From positions 90,956 through 154,955 of the forward strand of contig JAKSZP010013311.1 in NCBI GenBank assembly GCA_022478985.1: DNA of 64,000 bases. The letters run 5' to 3'. How positions within the stretch are numbered: position 1 is the stretch's first letter; each line of letters opens with the position of its first letter. The DNA is from Massospora cicadina (taxonomy: Eukaryota > Entomophthoromycota > Entomophthoromycetes > Entomophthorales > Entomophthoraceae). The notes below the pieces were generated by a model, which ran no database searches, was not told where the DNA came from, and saw only the letters and a program-made list of their open reading frames with translations. Below, in pieces: positions 10,901-22,869 of this stretch. Made by a program: the position numbers and the translations under genes.

Positions 10901-12873
10901 TATGTGATATGATCAGCTTTTATGAAGTCTTGATAGGGTTGGAGGTCTGTCTTAAGCGAGGGTGCATCAGATATGCTCCATTGATTGGGTGGCACCTGTT
11001 GCCTGTGAGTTATGGATATTATTGCTCAATGGGTTTAATGATTGTGCCACGAGGTTGGTGTGACAAGCCAGTCAGGTTGGTGTCTGCTGGGTTGGTATCA
11101 TCTGGATTTTGTAAGGGGCTCAAAGTCTTGAATTTTAGCACTGGCAATAAAGGAGGTATATTGTTGGTTTACCCTACCAGCAGGTGTGCTATAGCGCAAG
11201 GAGGTATTGCTGCATGATCAGTTACAGGTTCTTGACATCCCTACGGAGGCCAGCTGAGAACTGATCATCTACCACCCAATGAGTTAATTAAGGGATCACT
11301 GCTGCCGTTGTATGAGATCTCTTCAGTCCCACGGTGAGGATCTGACTGATAGTTATTGAGGTTCTCTTGAACGAAGTGCAACTGTTTGTAGAGATTACCA
11401 AGGTTTTGCACCATGAGCAGCAGGGTTATGATTTTATGGATCCACAAAAAAAATCTCAGTTCAAGGTTCAATGAAATCAATTTATGATATTCACATTACC
11501 TTTTGGGCTACTGTGGGTTAGTAATAAATGACGCTCTGGCGACATGAGCCTAAGGGTTTGATCATTGTATAATATCATGATGAAGACCACTGGTAGGTTG
11601 GATCCAAATTCCATCTGCCAAAGATGGAGTGCATGTTTCATGGGATTCTGGAAATGTGGTTGGAAGTTTGAGAAGGTTATTCAGATTTTCTTATGATTTG
11701 ACCTTGTTCTTGTTATTCATCGGGATACACAGGTGGTTTTCAATTTTGGTGGATGTGGCACTTTCTTCATAAAGATGAGTTTGTGTAACCCGCATTGTTG
11801 TAGTAAAATCTTTACTTAATCAATGGTGATGTTGACTGTGAAGGCCCTAGCAATCGCATCAAAGGAACTAAAATAGACCTTAGAGTAGTATTCATGGGGT
11901 ATGGCCATAGTAGACGCAAACCACATAGGCTAGAGGCGAGTGAGGAAAGGCTCTTTTTGCTCATATTTCAGTCCGCCGCTTTTTGAACTCTGTAAAAAAT
12001 CAGCTTCAAAAAGGGTTGATATTGGGTGGGGTGGGTGTTTCTAGTTTCTGCCAGGCCATAGTTGCTCTTGGAATATTTGTTTCTAATTTTGAACTGTCAC
12101 TGTGGGCTCAGCATGGGGGCACATTAGGCGGAGTCACTGGGTTTCCATGGGGTTTATTATTTGCTAAGCTGACCCCCTTGCGCTGATGAGCTGGAACCAT
12201 AGTTTAGTTTCTGAATTCTTAGGCTTACCAGTTGTCATCATGTGAATTCCTGCCATGAGACATCATGTTTTGGTGGGTCAAATTGGTTAGTTTCATTTAA
12301 ATTGATTAGCAAACCAATTGGTGGGCACAGGTTTGTCATTAAATCAATTAGAGGTCATAGTGGCTATTTATTCGCTAGGGCTAGTCTCCTATGAGGGTCC
12401 CACTAATTGGTTTGTTACATGCTTGATTTTATTTGTAAAGAAAGGGTTTAATCATGGAAGCTATTATGGATATATGACCCATCTTTTACTTAATACTTCC
12501 TGGCCTCAATAGTCAGTATTTGTTGAGATGTTAGATGGCTAAACCATCCCACTACTCTTAAAAGTTTCTTTATTGATGGTGAATTCTACTGCTAGTACTT
12601 AGTAGTAGATGAATTTTTCTTTTAACGGTTATCCACATGTTTTTCCTTAGTCAAGGAATGGTCAGAGTAAGTGGGTGATCCTGCTTTATGCTTTTTTAAT
12701 AAACATGCTGTTTTCAATGTATTGTGTGGCGGCATCTGCCTGTAAAGCTGGCATCTGGGAGTGGGTGCCATTGTTGGCGCACAAGTTGGCAATCTGGGTT
12801 GCTCAAGGGTTTGGTATTGGATTCTTGCTTTTGCTACTGACTCAGCTGGATCCTTGGCGGGGTTTGCAGCCAT
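10901..12873 (-). pseudogene. LINE-b probable ORF1 region
   Basis: Upstream of the LINE-b endonuclease, on the same strand, 12873-12622 is an open frame starting MAANPAKDPAESVAKARIQ. Composition and position fit an ORF1 N-terminus. I could not find a zinc knuckle or RNA-binding block here, and the rest is riddled with stops. Assignment is positional. Confidence 0.35.
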
Positions 12874-12893
12874 TATTTTCTAGTATTTGAAAA

Positions 12894-14640
12894 CTATAAG
12901 TTGAGCTGAGTATCTAGGGTAGCATAATATTCAGTGATGTTTAGCATAAAGAAAAGGCCTATGACCAGAATTAAATGCATATCTGGATAACTGTCTTTCA
13001 ATATCTTCAAGATTTTATAACCCCAAAGAGGCTTGATTGGTGGAGATTTGGAGCTTAGTCCTTGAAGCGAGTGCGGAATTGTTTGCAAAAATGAATGATT
13101 AAACATATGTATTCTGCTACCACATAGTTCTCTCCTGCTTAATGAAGGAGCAGCTCCAAAAAGCTATCATATGTTTATCACTATGCTCATCACACTGATA
13201 GTACGCTCCAATGGCACTCAATAAAGCGTTAGATTAAACATTGAATGACCAGTCAAAATTATGGTAGCGTAGTACTGGTACCTGGGTAGAGCTGCTTTTA
13301 ACTTGTTTAAGACGTCCTTGCATTACATAGACCATTAAGAATTACTCCACTCTATTGTAAGTAGAATAAGGGCTCAGAAAGCTGAGTGAATCTTTGTATG
13401 AATTATTGATATCATCTTACCATTCCTAGAATAATTGCATATCCTGTTTGTTCTCAGAGATTATAATTTGATTAAAAGCATTAAGCTTTTATGGCTAGGG
13501 CGTATTCCTTGGTATTGACAATGTACCCAGGTAATTCATATGAGTTTTAAAGTTTGACAATGGCTGGGTCTAATTTTCAATTGAGCCTTACTATACACTT
13601 AACTGACTCCTCTGATTATAAAAGCTTTTGTGTAAAGGTGCTTAAGAACAAATTACTGTAGTCAGGATATACTAAAATGCATCTCAAGCATTAAAAAGCC
13701 CTAGTTGGCATCATAGTTTTTTGAAAGGTGTTTGGCGCGTTGCAAAAAGCTCGAGGCATTTATGTTGGTTAATATAGCCTCTGGAACTTCATAATTGCAT
13801 TTTATTTCTCCTCTTTTGGTGGGTTAAATCCAAATTCCAATGATGAGAACCAAAGCTGTAATATAACTTGTAACTCTTAATCAATTAAGGGCATCTATAT
13901 ATGAAGTTAGGGCTATAAGTTTCTAATAATCTAGTTTGTCTACCAATGATCAAATCACTACTTTATTTGGCGTCATCATTTTTCTCTACTATAGATACAG
14001 GATTGTCCCAAGGACTATGAAATGTCACAATAAATTCATCCTATAAAAGTTTATCAAGCTAAGTTTCTGAAACTTCGTCATTAGCTTAGCTGCACTTTAT
14101 AGGCTGTAAGTGTATTGGTTGGTCACCCCAATGTCATTGCAATGTAAGATACTTTATAACACTCTTTATCAGAATTTTGGTTGCAAGTAAATGTGAGCAT
14201 TTCTGTAACAAAACAAGTCTTTATCCTTTATTTTCTATAATAAGTCTTCCAATTGATCTCTTGAATTAAATGACCACACGTTTATAAAAAAATTATGCAA
14301 ACTAAACTCTTTTAGTTTTCCAAAGATATTTATTGATAATTGCTTCTATGAGTATTAATTAGAAAGAAGGTAATTTCTGTCCTTTCTTCACAATAATCTT
14401 ATGAGCGGTTGGTTAGCTAAGAGTACACAGATCTTCTTTTGTATGGGAATGATTAACCTAGAAGCCACCTGAGGGTCAACCTGTAATTTTCTCCATGGAG
14501 AGTAACCTCTCTAAGTAATTTATCTGCCAGATTAAAGAGATAGTCCAGTGTTTACAACCCACAGTTACCCAGGAAGCAACTCAACTTGTAGACACTTGTA
14601 AATTGATACCCTGATTGTTTGGAGAAGTTAGAATGGGACC
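12894..14640 (-). pseudogene. Gypsy G6 pol fragment (RNase H, RT, dUTPase motif)
   Basis: Minus-strand RT blocks at 13740-14040 include SPWDNPVSIVEKNDD (fingers) and MPRAFCNAPNTFQKTMM (the MPFGL-x-NAP-x-TFQ block). RNase H debris follows at 13330-13640. On the upstream side, 14406-14370 reads HKIIVKKGQKL followed by LILIE, resembling dUTPase motif 4. The integrase side ends where LINE-b starts, about 12890, which suggests LINE-b inserted there. No LTR was recognised. Confidence 0.65.
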
Positions 14641-14880
14641 AAATATGAAAAAAAACTTTTGGCAGCAAACATGATTTACTCTATCAGTGTAAGTTACATT
14701 GATACTATTTTGTTTAGTTAGAATAATCTTTTATTATAGAGTGTAATGTAGAAGTAACAACTGATTAAGGCTCAAGAAGAAGTTTCTTCATAATTAAGAA
14801 CTGTCCATTAAAATTTAAGGATAATGTAACAGTTAAAAATTAATAGTTGCTTCTGGGCAACTGTAAGTCCAGGGGAAAGT
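14641..14880. other. AT-rich stretch without recognisable feature
   Basis: I see no coding pattern, repeat pair or promoter-like element here. It may be the gag or leader remnant of G6. Confidence 0.4.
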
Positions 14881-15700
14881 CACCTGTGCATGGATCAGGC
14901 GTTCTTCCCATTTCCAAACAAAAAGGGTCCAAAGAGGGCATCTGTACCCCACGTCACCCAGGGCGACCTCGCCCACATGGTAGATGAGCGTTGGGTAACA
15001 GCCCTCCCTCTTTGAATCCCTCCCCTGGTACCTTGCTCACCTCAGTCAAACTTGTCTGCCAGATTAATAAATCTGTATTGAGATCACCAAATCAAAGTTG
15101 AAGGGTCCAAAACCAATGGGAATAAAGCCCAACAATTTGAAACCATATAGTCAAAAAGGGACAAATATCAAATTATTGGCTGGAATTAATGATGGTTTTG
15201 AATCACCCAGCAGTATGATCGCCAACGCTAACCACCTCTCAAAATCATCAGGGATGATCCCTGATGTGCAAAGGGTATGTTTGGAAACCATTGCAGATAG
15301 TTTGAAATCCCTATCCGATAAATCAGGAGTTTTGGCCGACCTAACTCATTTGACCAAACAAATGCACTTGTGACTGGGTACTGGTGGGTTGGCCATCCCA
15401 AACCCAATTTCTAACCAATTGGAACCACACCTCTTTGGGGTGGCCCTGGGAAATTCCTGTTGCTCGTCAGGCCAGATGCCATTGCACCAACTGACAGAAA
15501 CGCCATTTAATCTTAACTCAGGCGAGCGAGGTTGAAATGACAGTGACTCGCCCTGCCACTGAATCCTTTGATGTCAGTTCCAGATTTAGATTATCTGCCT
15601 CCTTACCCAAAATTTTGCCAGCTTAGGTCAAATTTGAGGGACCTGATCCCTTCTTTGACCCACGTCAAGCAAACACTATTTAATCAGTACATCGCACTGA
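14881..15700 (+). pseudogene. GC-richer tract with ORF1-like fragments
   Basis: Base composition shifts to C-rich plus-strand codons resembling the ORF1 regions of LINE-a and the 18.3-kb element. Open pieces include 15098-15373 (91 codons, start MKGPKPMGIKPNN) and a GPDPFFDPRQ stretch near 15635 comparable with GPIPTKKIFFDPLDG in LINE-a ORF1. No zinc knuckle was found. It may be another LINE ORF1; the assignment is weak. Confidence 0.3.
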
Positions 15701-15712
15701 AGAGATTGTTGG

Positions 15713-16198
15713 TTGATTCTCTTTATTTTCTGTTCCAATAAATTCCCACTTAAAACATTTTTTTACTTTGATTATATTCTTCTTGCCAAAGTCCCAATGG
15801 CATTAAACTGGTGGCCTATTGGTCCCTTCACCGGATGGGCATTACCAGTTCTAATGATTACCATTATGCCCACCATCATCAACTGGATTCAACGTGCAAG
15901 AAACTTCTGGCACTTTAACCCCATCATTGCAACTATCCGCCATCAATATACTGGTTGCTTGTGGCCTTACATCCATCATTTCCAAGCAAGGATCCGTCAC
16001 CTTATCTCCAGAATTATATTGAACCCACCCACAATCAACCCTGTAGAATCTATCCCAGTGGTACAATCCCCTGCAGCGAGACTCCCAGTGTCTGGGGTTG
16101 TTTCCTTTTTGGTTCCTTTTTTAGTCTTTTCATGCTCATTCTACACCAATGAGTCATCACTTCCCAATTTGCAGCTCCATATAATGTCGTATGAGTGA
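15713..16198 (+). CDS. 161-codon open frame, unknown
   Basis: This is one of the longest uninterrupted frames in the left third. It is rich in Ile, Trp, Pro and His, with LVPFLVFSCSFY near the end. It continues the C-rich composition of the preceding ORF1-like tract. I recognise no family, and all three plus frames are fairly open here, so the frame may simply reflect C-rich composition. If it belongs to the LINE-like tract it would be the ORF1 C-terminal part. Confidence 0.2.
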   Translation: MILFIFCSNKFPLKTFFYFDYILLAKVPMALNWWPIGPFTGWALPVLMITIMPTIINWIQRARNFWHFNPIIATIRHQYTGCLWPYIHHFQARIRHLISRIILNPPTINPVESIPVVQSPAARLPVSGVVSFLVPFLVFSCSFYTNESSLPNLQLHIMSYE

Positions 16199-16199
16199 C

Positions 16200-17890
16200 A
16201 ATGCCAGTGAAATTCTGGCATACTTTTTGGGTGTTCACGCATCCCAACTGGCAGGCCAGTCTAAACTTCTTCTGCCGTTTTCATGACAGCAACACTATAG
16301 AAGGAAAGCTGATTTGTAGGAAACGACTATCAATGGCAAGGCAAATTAGGCCCCTTCACTAATGCGCTGATGAGACCCACTATTCTGCATTGTTGACAAT
16401 GGGCTACTTTGGGAGCAATCTTCAACTTCTTTGCAAAATAACTTAAAATAAATTTACTATGGCGTTATTATTGACTATTGGACAAATTAAAAAATTTTTA
16501 ACAAGTAAACTGACATAAATGAATTTAGTGAAAAAGTTTGCTTTCATATAATATAAGAACAGTGGGGTATCAGATTGGTGTATCCCCCTTTAGGTTGGGA
16601 CCACCTAGTGCTAAAAAAAGATCAGTGGGGTATCAATTTGATCAATTTGGCATTTCTCCTAACTCAGTCCAAAAAAACCATGCTAAGTGTCTCAAGGGGC
16701 AAAGAAACTTTAACTATATTCAGAGGGGGTAGATATACAACTCTAAAGACTATACCCTAAGATCATTCTGCGAGTTGTATAGTGTAAGGTTTTTTTCATG
16801 GCCTAACTTAATAGGCTCGGAATTCTGGATTTTAGTTATTACTAGCACTTTATGAGAGTCAAACCTGTGTATACGATGGTTATATGACTTTCTGACAATA
16901 GAATATCCTTACTCTATTATCATCTGTGTTATCCCTGGTCCTCTTCATCCACAGGGTAAGAGATTTTTATGTATTTGGCCATTTTTGGGGCAGCTGGCCG
17001 CATAGTGAACTTTGGAGTCACAAATCAAGCAATTCAAATCAAACACCTTAATAAGGTCAAGCATTTCCATGTTAGAGTAACTAGCCCCTAATACGTTTTT
17101 AATTCAAATTACCATTAATTAAAGCGGTTGTCACATATCTTCTAACTGAGGTGGAACAAATGAGATCTCTGATCGCTTTAAGCACTTAAATATGGTAAGG
17201 AACTAATCCTTTTATTAATTCAGGTAATAGAAATAGTTGTAACTGAAGTAATCCTTAGATATATTTTGAAGAGCAATATTCACGTCTAATTCGCCATTTT
17301 TCCACTTAAAAGAACCTGGACTTTGCAGTAAATCAATTGGCAAATTCAGTGATGATATTACTGTTTAAAAACTGGATATTCGTAACTTCAGCCTTGCAAG
17401 TGAGTATCTTTTTTGGGATGGCCAATTCTCGTAGCATGGCAATTTCAGCATCTGCAAAGATCTAGTTTTCCTCGGAAAGCTAATGCATGAGCTGGTAAAC
17501 TGATAATCCAAAAATTATTATAATAGTAGCTTTGAACAGATTGTCAGCTTCTTTAATTGTCAACCTGAACATCTATAGGAAAAGCTGCAAGTTCTTGTAT
17601 GATTGACTTTAGATTTTACAGGGCTAACTACAAGCAGGTTAGAACAACATTTATAAGGGCAGCGGTACCAAAGGAACCTTGGAAAGACCCGATATTAGGG
17701 CCCTGGATTAATAGTTTATGTGAGGGACCAAATACAGAGTTAGTTTTATATAGAATTGAGGTAAGGATAGTAGTGCAGCTGGCATGGAGAATTGGGTTTG
17801 GCTGGGTGGGATGAATATGGACTTCACCCCAGATGATTTATTCTCAATTGATTCATGTCTTTCCTTAGCTGGAAATCTAAAGTAACACTA
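16200..17890 (-). pseudogene. Gypsy G7 protease and gag fragment
   Basis: On the minus strand about 16440-16340 reads AKKLKIAPKVAHCQQC, close to the protease tail of G4 (VKKLKIAPNVAHCQE). Minus 17045-16985 encodes CLICDSKVHYAASC, a CX2CX4HX4C zinc knuckle. The order zinc knuckle then protease on the minus strand is as in the other elements. Positions 17100-17890 would be the gag body but show only broken frames. A micro-insertion sits at 16573-16618. Confidence 0.6.
16573..16618 (+). mobile_element. Micro-retroposon copy 1 (46 bp, A-tailed)
   Basis: A 46-bp insert ending CCTAGTGCTAAAAAA is flanked by AGAACAGTGGGGTATCA (16556-16572) and AGATCAGTGGGGTATCA (16619-16635), 16 of 17 bases identical. 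This is the signature of target-primed LINE-type insertion. It shares its 3' part with the inserts at 21402 and 29506. It lies in gypsy G7. Confidence 0.8.
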
Positions 17891-17891
17891 A

Positions 17892-17899
17892 CAGCACCA
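17892..17899 (-). promoter_or_regulatory. Possible G7 primer-binding site
   Basis: CAGCACCA on the plus strand differs by one base from the GAGCACCA found next to the 5' LTR of G4, G8 and the compact element. It would place a G7 5' LTR start just to the right, about 17904 (TGCAGG). No matching LTR copy was found, so this is tentative. Confidence 0.25.
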
Positions 17900-18303
17900 T
17901 TCATGCAGGTCAGCTTTAGTAAGCCATTTACATTATTGGACTTCCAATTTTTAGCTCATTAATGCTATGCCCAAGAAGCATGACTGTCAATATTTATAGC
18001 CATTAAAGACGCATGATACATATATTATGTAGTTTAAGGGTTCCAAGTCACTGCTTATGTCCCATCAATTAGAGTATTTATCATATGGTAAGGATGGAAA
18101 AATGGACTTATTTAAGTTAAGTACCAAAACGAGATATAGAATTAACGTAATTTTATTGTGGTATAAAAGAGGGGTTTTATATGTCATAATTATCAATAAA
18201 AATTTTTGAGGAAAAGGATTAGTAAATTAATAGAAGGAATCTGAGATCAAGGCTATTGGCCAGGCAGTAAATTCCAGATGATATTATGCCTTTTTAGCAT
18301 TAT
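17900..18303. other. AT-rich flank, possibly a G7 LTR part
   Basis: No coding pattern is seen. A TATA-like GGTATAAAAGAGG occurs near 18161 on the plus strand. The tract ends at the left target duplication of the ORF1-only element. Confidence 0.3.
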
Positions 18304-18317
18304 TTTGTTAGGGTAAA

Positions 18318-20216
18318 ATTCTTTCCAGTCAACAACACTTTCGTGAAATATTGATAAAACAAGTCAATTTTCCACCACCACCTCACCGCTTCATTTCCCA
18401 AACTTATGTCCTTGGATCCACCACCTGCTGCACCAGTGTGGGGCAGCGGTACTCCACATGATAGCGTTTACCTCCCAGCAGGCAAACACATGCAGACTGG
18501 CTCATCCAGTCCGCCAAATACATCCAGCTGCTATGTCCCTCCAAGGGACTTAGCACTCCACCTCGCTCAAGTCTACCCAACCTGCCCCATCCCTTACCCT
18601 ACCTCAATCCACTATCCACTTTTATCTCCATGTCAAATATGGACGTCTCTTCCCATATGCTGAAAAATTGATAATTGAGATAGAAACTACCACCTTTGCA
18701 TCAGAAGAGATTTATAGACCTCCGCTCTTACAAGGGCTAATTTTGATATAGGCTTCCCAACTGAAGAGGATGCAGCCGCTGCAGCAGCTAAACCCTTAAT
18801 ATACAAAAAACACCCCATTACCATCACCCAAACATGTCTCCCAGATGATACCACACTCGTGGTGACCTTTGCAAATCTCCACTCACACCTTCCTCCTCAA
18901 ACACTTTATGAAGAGTTGATGTCAGGGATTTCCGCTTATGGCAAAGACCTCATCCTAAAATTCATAGTCCCACGTGGTGCTGAGTGCCTCGCGGCCTCAT
19001 GGAAAATGGCCACCATTACCCACGCCAACTGATCAGGCCCAGCACATATCACCACATGCCTATATACAATCTACACCCAACCATTTTTTTGGGCTTAAAT
19101 TAACAATGGTGACACAATTTTCCCCCTCTGCCATGAGCTGGACCATATAAAAACATGTTGATACAATTCAAACCCTGCAACTACGGCCAACTCCACCCAT
19201 GAGCACACACCAACAATGTTGAAAGGGGTATTTTGGCTTCCCCCACCCCCAGGTTGTGCGCTTGATGAATTATCAGCAAGCTCAAGCAATCCAAATCCAA
19301 ACTGTACAATTTACACCTATGCCAACCAATCAGGAGCAGGTTTAGACCCATATTCAAACCAAAAAAATTTTCCACCCCAAAAATTAACCAATCACAGCCA
19401 CCTATCACTAAAATCCAAGTCAACAAAAATCCCTGAGACTTATTGGATGAAGTGACTGAATCTGGTAAAATTGTCCCACCACTTGGTGATCCAATTGATT
19501 TATTACCTTATCTGAATTTAGACTCAAATGCCCAGTCCCGCCCAACCAATTTGTCCCCAAATATAATGCTACCCCTTTACAAAGCGACTACCAGCTTGCC
19601 AAGGCCGCAGTGGTCTCACCCAAAAATTTCCATCTTTGTGAAGCTGTGGCAAAATCCGTCGCTGTTTTTAGAAAAGAGCTGATATCCCCATTGTTCCCCT
19701 CTAATTTTCCTCCTATTGAAAAAGAGGAAATTATACGCCTATATGAAACTTCCACCTGCGCTGTCAAACTTGTCGCAACAATGGCAGATATCGCCTCATC
19801 CACACATGTCACCAGATCCAACATAGCGAAATTAGCCCAACTTCCAAATTACCGCATCCAAGCTGAATGCTATGTTGCCAAACTCATAGAGGCATTCATC
19901 CAGGCCCAAATTGTTGATCTCACCAACTATCTACTTCACGTCAACCCTCATCCCATGGATGCCCTAACCCCTTGCTATCAACATTGAGCTGCTTCTTCAA
20001 TGAAAAACCTGATGATGTTCACCTGATCCCCCCTCCCCCTCCACCATGGTGGGATAAGCGGCTCACTGCTGTGCCACCTGATAGGTTGTTTCTCATTTAT
20101 TTTGTGTTTTCCACTTCTATTTTAGGGCGGTCAGTTCATGTTTTTTCATGTTCAGTTTTGGAGTTTATGTTTTGGTTTGTCTGTCCTCTGGTTGGCTTGC
20201 CTCAGTTAAATGAAAA
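18318..20216 (+). mobile_element. ORF1-only LINE derivative (half-LINE) with target duplication
   Basis: The element is bounded by TTTGTTAGGGTAAA (18304-18317) and TTTGTCAGGGTAAA (20217-20230), 13 of 14 identical. Inside is a decayed ORF1 and a 3' end GTCCTCTGGTTGGCTTGCC plus an A-rich tail, but no endonuclease or RT. A 1.9-kb copy that has both the ORF1 start and the LINE 3' end is not a simple 5' truncation; it is either internally deleted or a genuine ORF1-only family comparable with mammalian HAL1. It would need RT from a full LINE such as LINE-a. Confidence 0.7.
18406..19987 (+). pseudogene. LINE-type ORF1 (nucleic-acid-binding), broken
   Basis: The frame starts MSLDPPPAAPVWGSG and continues in pieces. 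Around 18740-19010 the sequence GFPTEEDAAAAAAK followed by TTLVVTFANLHSHLP and ISAYGKDL parallels the LINE-a ORF1 core (GFESKKAADEAA, then NQIFLTFDFLP and DGLVIYGKI), an RRM-like block. About 19115-19150 reads PLCHELDHIKTC, a zinc knuckle lacking its first Cys. Positions 19610-19987 give an open 125-codon C-terminal part with no recognised domain. ORF1 proteins coat LINE RNA. Several stops and frameshifts interrupt it. Confidence 0.6.
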
Positions 20217-20242
20217 TTTGTCAGGGTAAATATTGTTAAATG

Positions 20243-20266
20243 TACCAAGTTGGATGAAACTTGGTA
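20243..20266. other. Perfect 9-bp inverted repeat
   Basis: TACCAAGTT and AACTTGGTA flank a 6-nt loop, just outside the right target duplication of the ORF1-only element. It may be a stem-loop of the host gypsy. Confidence 0.5.
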
Positions 20267-20289
20267 TCACTTAGGTTTAAATTTTGGCG

Positions 20290-21780
20290 GAATCTTAATC
20301 CTTGCCATTTTTCGAGCTTGTCTTATTCTACTGCCATTTGTGACACCTTGAGTAATGGTCACTTGACATTTTGATCCTTAATTTTGATTAGAAAAGATAT
20401 CATCTTTGGGTAGCTTAAGCTTTAATCGATCTGACAGAAATTTCCAGGTATTGGGCTGAGCCTTACTGTATATCATTTTGTTATGTAATAATTAAGAAGG
20501 CCTCTTTAACTCTTCTTGAGTTAGGCGTTTATTCAAGTTGTTGGAGTCAAATAGTCAGTAGTTTCCCCTCATGTCCAATATCCCAATTTCAACATCACCC
20601 CCTTCAAGAATATTGGCAGTGGAGTACCAATGCAAGGATGGCCCATGTACGTGGTTTATAGTTACTTCAGTTTCTAAATACTTGATTGAATATTTTTCCA
20701 AGCATTTCTAAGTGATAACATATGGTTTATCTAGATGAAATCTAATTTCCCTCCTGAATGTGATATAAGGTCATAATGGTGCAGTACTGAGTCAAATCTC
20801 AAAAGCGGGTAAATGTTGGCAAGTGGCATATGCTCCTTGATCTTTCCTTGTAAACGTCTTGGCTAGATTTGTTGTTTCCCAGTTTTTTTGTTGCATAATT
20901 TTTTAGCTAATCTTCTTAGCTCTCTCGGGTTATTTGTTTTTTTCACTGGTAGTTTCACATGCTAGTAGAGCTGAAATTTCAAATTATCGTTCATATAATT
21001 CTTTGAAGTATGACAATCTGATAATTTGGCGAAAACTTATCCTATAAGACATCAATGCAATTGGGAGATATTGGTACCAGTGTAATGTTTCAGTATTGGC
21101 CATCTGCGTAAAATCAAAACTAATGTTCATTCTCCCTTTCTACATTCCCGTTATTTTATGGGCTGTAGGGGGCAGAATATAGTTGTTTATCTCCCATTAT
21201 TGTAGCTAAGATACAAACAAATTTTGAAGTAAAGTTCTTACCATAATCCCATAGAAGTACCTGCGGACAGCTATGCCTAGTAATTTTATTTTGTTTTAAG
21301 AAGTCTGCTGTAGCCTTGAAGGTCTGCCCGGGAATTGAAAATACAGCAATTCACTTCATATTCTAATTAATCCCTTACAAGAATATATCAATATCCTCTT
21401 GGATGGGTTGGGACCATCTAGTACTAAAAAAATATCCTCTTGTGGATTCAGGTAATTGATATATGACATCTAAACTGATGGAATAAAGTAGCTGCTGAGG
21501 AGTCATGGTCTGATACTTAATAGTTGGCCTTATCCATTGTCAGTTTTTTACAAGTTATGCAAGCATCTAACACTCTCACCACAGAGTTCAGTATTTTTAG
21601 TCAATAGTAGCGTTGTTTTTTCCATTCATAAGCTTTACTGTTTCCTCCATGTCCTAAATGATTGTGGGCTTCCATCATAGCAGGTATCTAAATTCAAAGT
21701 CATAAATTAGGTAGCCAGTCAATTATAACTTTCTTATAAAGTAACCTCAGCACCTACATATCTTTAGTGTGTCTTTTCAT
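20290..21780 (-). pseudogene. G8 integrase
   Basis: Minus 21690-21520 reads AHNHLGHGG and then, about 40 residues later, DACITCKK. This is the HHCC zinc-binding N-terminal domain of a gypsy integrase. The catalytic core expected at 20880-21500 is too eroded for me to place the DDE residues. About 20400 reads LKLKLPKDD, which may be the C-terminal part. The core is interrupted by micro-insertion copy 2. Confidence 0.6.
21402..21430 (+). mobile_element. Micro-retroposon copy 2 (29 bp, A-tailed)
   Basis: The insert GATGGGTTGGGACC, then ATCTAGTACTAAAAA, lies between perfect 12-bp duplications AATATCCTCTTG at 21390-21401 and 21431-21442. It is 3'-coterminal with copies 1 and 3 but shorter at the 5' end, as expected of incomplete target-primed reverse transcription. 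The host is the integrase region of G8. Confidence 0.8.
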
Positions 21781-21884
21781 CATCTTTTGAAATGGTTAAT
21801 CTTAATCTTAAGAGTCTGGCTTCATGAGTGTGTTGTGTAACTATAAAGCTTCGCTATTGTCTAAATGTAGTAGAGACAAACTGG

Positions 21885-22470
21885 TCAGTCCACCTGAATA
21901 TGTGATTTAATCCAACTTGATTCCAATTCTCTGTCATAGTGCTGACGTTTGAGAGCCCAGCGTGCTGGTCTTCCTGTTGAATCAACCATTTTTTTCAGCC
22001 AATCTAAAGAAGCGTGGTCTTTAACAACAGTAAAGCTTACATCATACAAGAAGGGCTGGAAGTGCTTTACCTCCAGTAAAACAGCCAAGACTCTTTCTTA
22101 ATGAAGCTATATTCTCGTTCAGCTTTAGAAAGCTTTTTGTTATAATTGGACACTAAGTGTCTATGCTCTCATCATCTGGTTATAGAATGTAGCGTTACAG
22201 CTAGTGTAGAGGCGTTTTTAAATAAAATGAATGTGTTTACAAAGTCCAGATTTCATAGAATTGTCTTTTCTTCATCTACCTCTTCATTGACTTAAACGCA
22301 TTTTTTTGCAAACTCCCCAATGAAAGGGTTTTTGGCAAGCAAATGAACAAAAGGTTCGACAAGTTGAGCGAAATTAAGGATAAATTGATGTAGTATCCTA
22401 TCAAATTGGGAACTTTTATGACTTAGTGGCTTTTTGACTCAGAGTCTAGAAGATAGTTTCTACTTTATTG
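21885..22470 (-). pseudogene. G8 RNase H domain
   Basis: The open piece 22088-21885 contains FTVVKDHASLDWLKKM and GRPARWALKRQHYD, the DH-x-SL-x-WL and GR-x-ARW-x-L blocks of gypsy RNase H. The upstream part with the first catalytic Asp lies in 22140-22330 but is eroded. Confidence 0.75.
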
Positions 22471-22869
22471 TACAAGGGTTTAATTCCTTCCTACAATATG
22501 ACTTATCCTGGGAGGATACCCAGTAGTTGAGTATTGATGCTCTATTATTGCCTCCCTGAGTGAGATCCTGGTAATGAACTTTGGGCAGGGAGTGATTATG
22601 ACTGTGTTATATTTGTGCACTAATTCCCTAAACCAAGATAGAGAATAGCAAATGCGGTCCATAGAGTTCCTGGCCTATCATACACCATGTATGGAGATTT
22701 TCCAGATTTTATCCTCCTTTCCCATTTCCTTCAATTCCCTTCATTGGTCAGGTATTGTCCTAAGGGAAGCCTACCTCAAATAACTTCAAAATTAAAGTAT
22801 GACATGTCATAAAAATTTCAGTTTTTGATAGAAGAAAATACATTCCACAGGTTCTAATTCGATGTTTCT

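Noticed and set aside
10909..11217. 102-codon plus-strand frame in the LINE-b region
   Set aside because: It is antisense to LINE-b with no domain or repeat support, probably a shadow frame.
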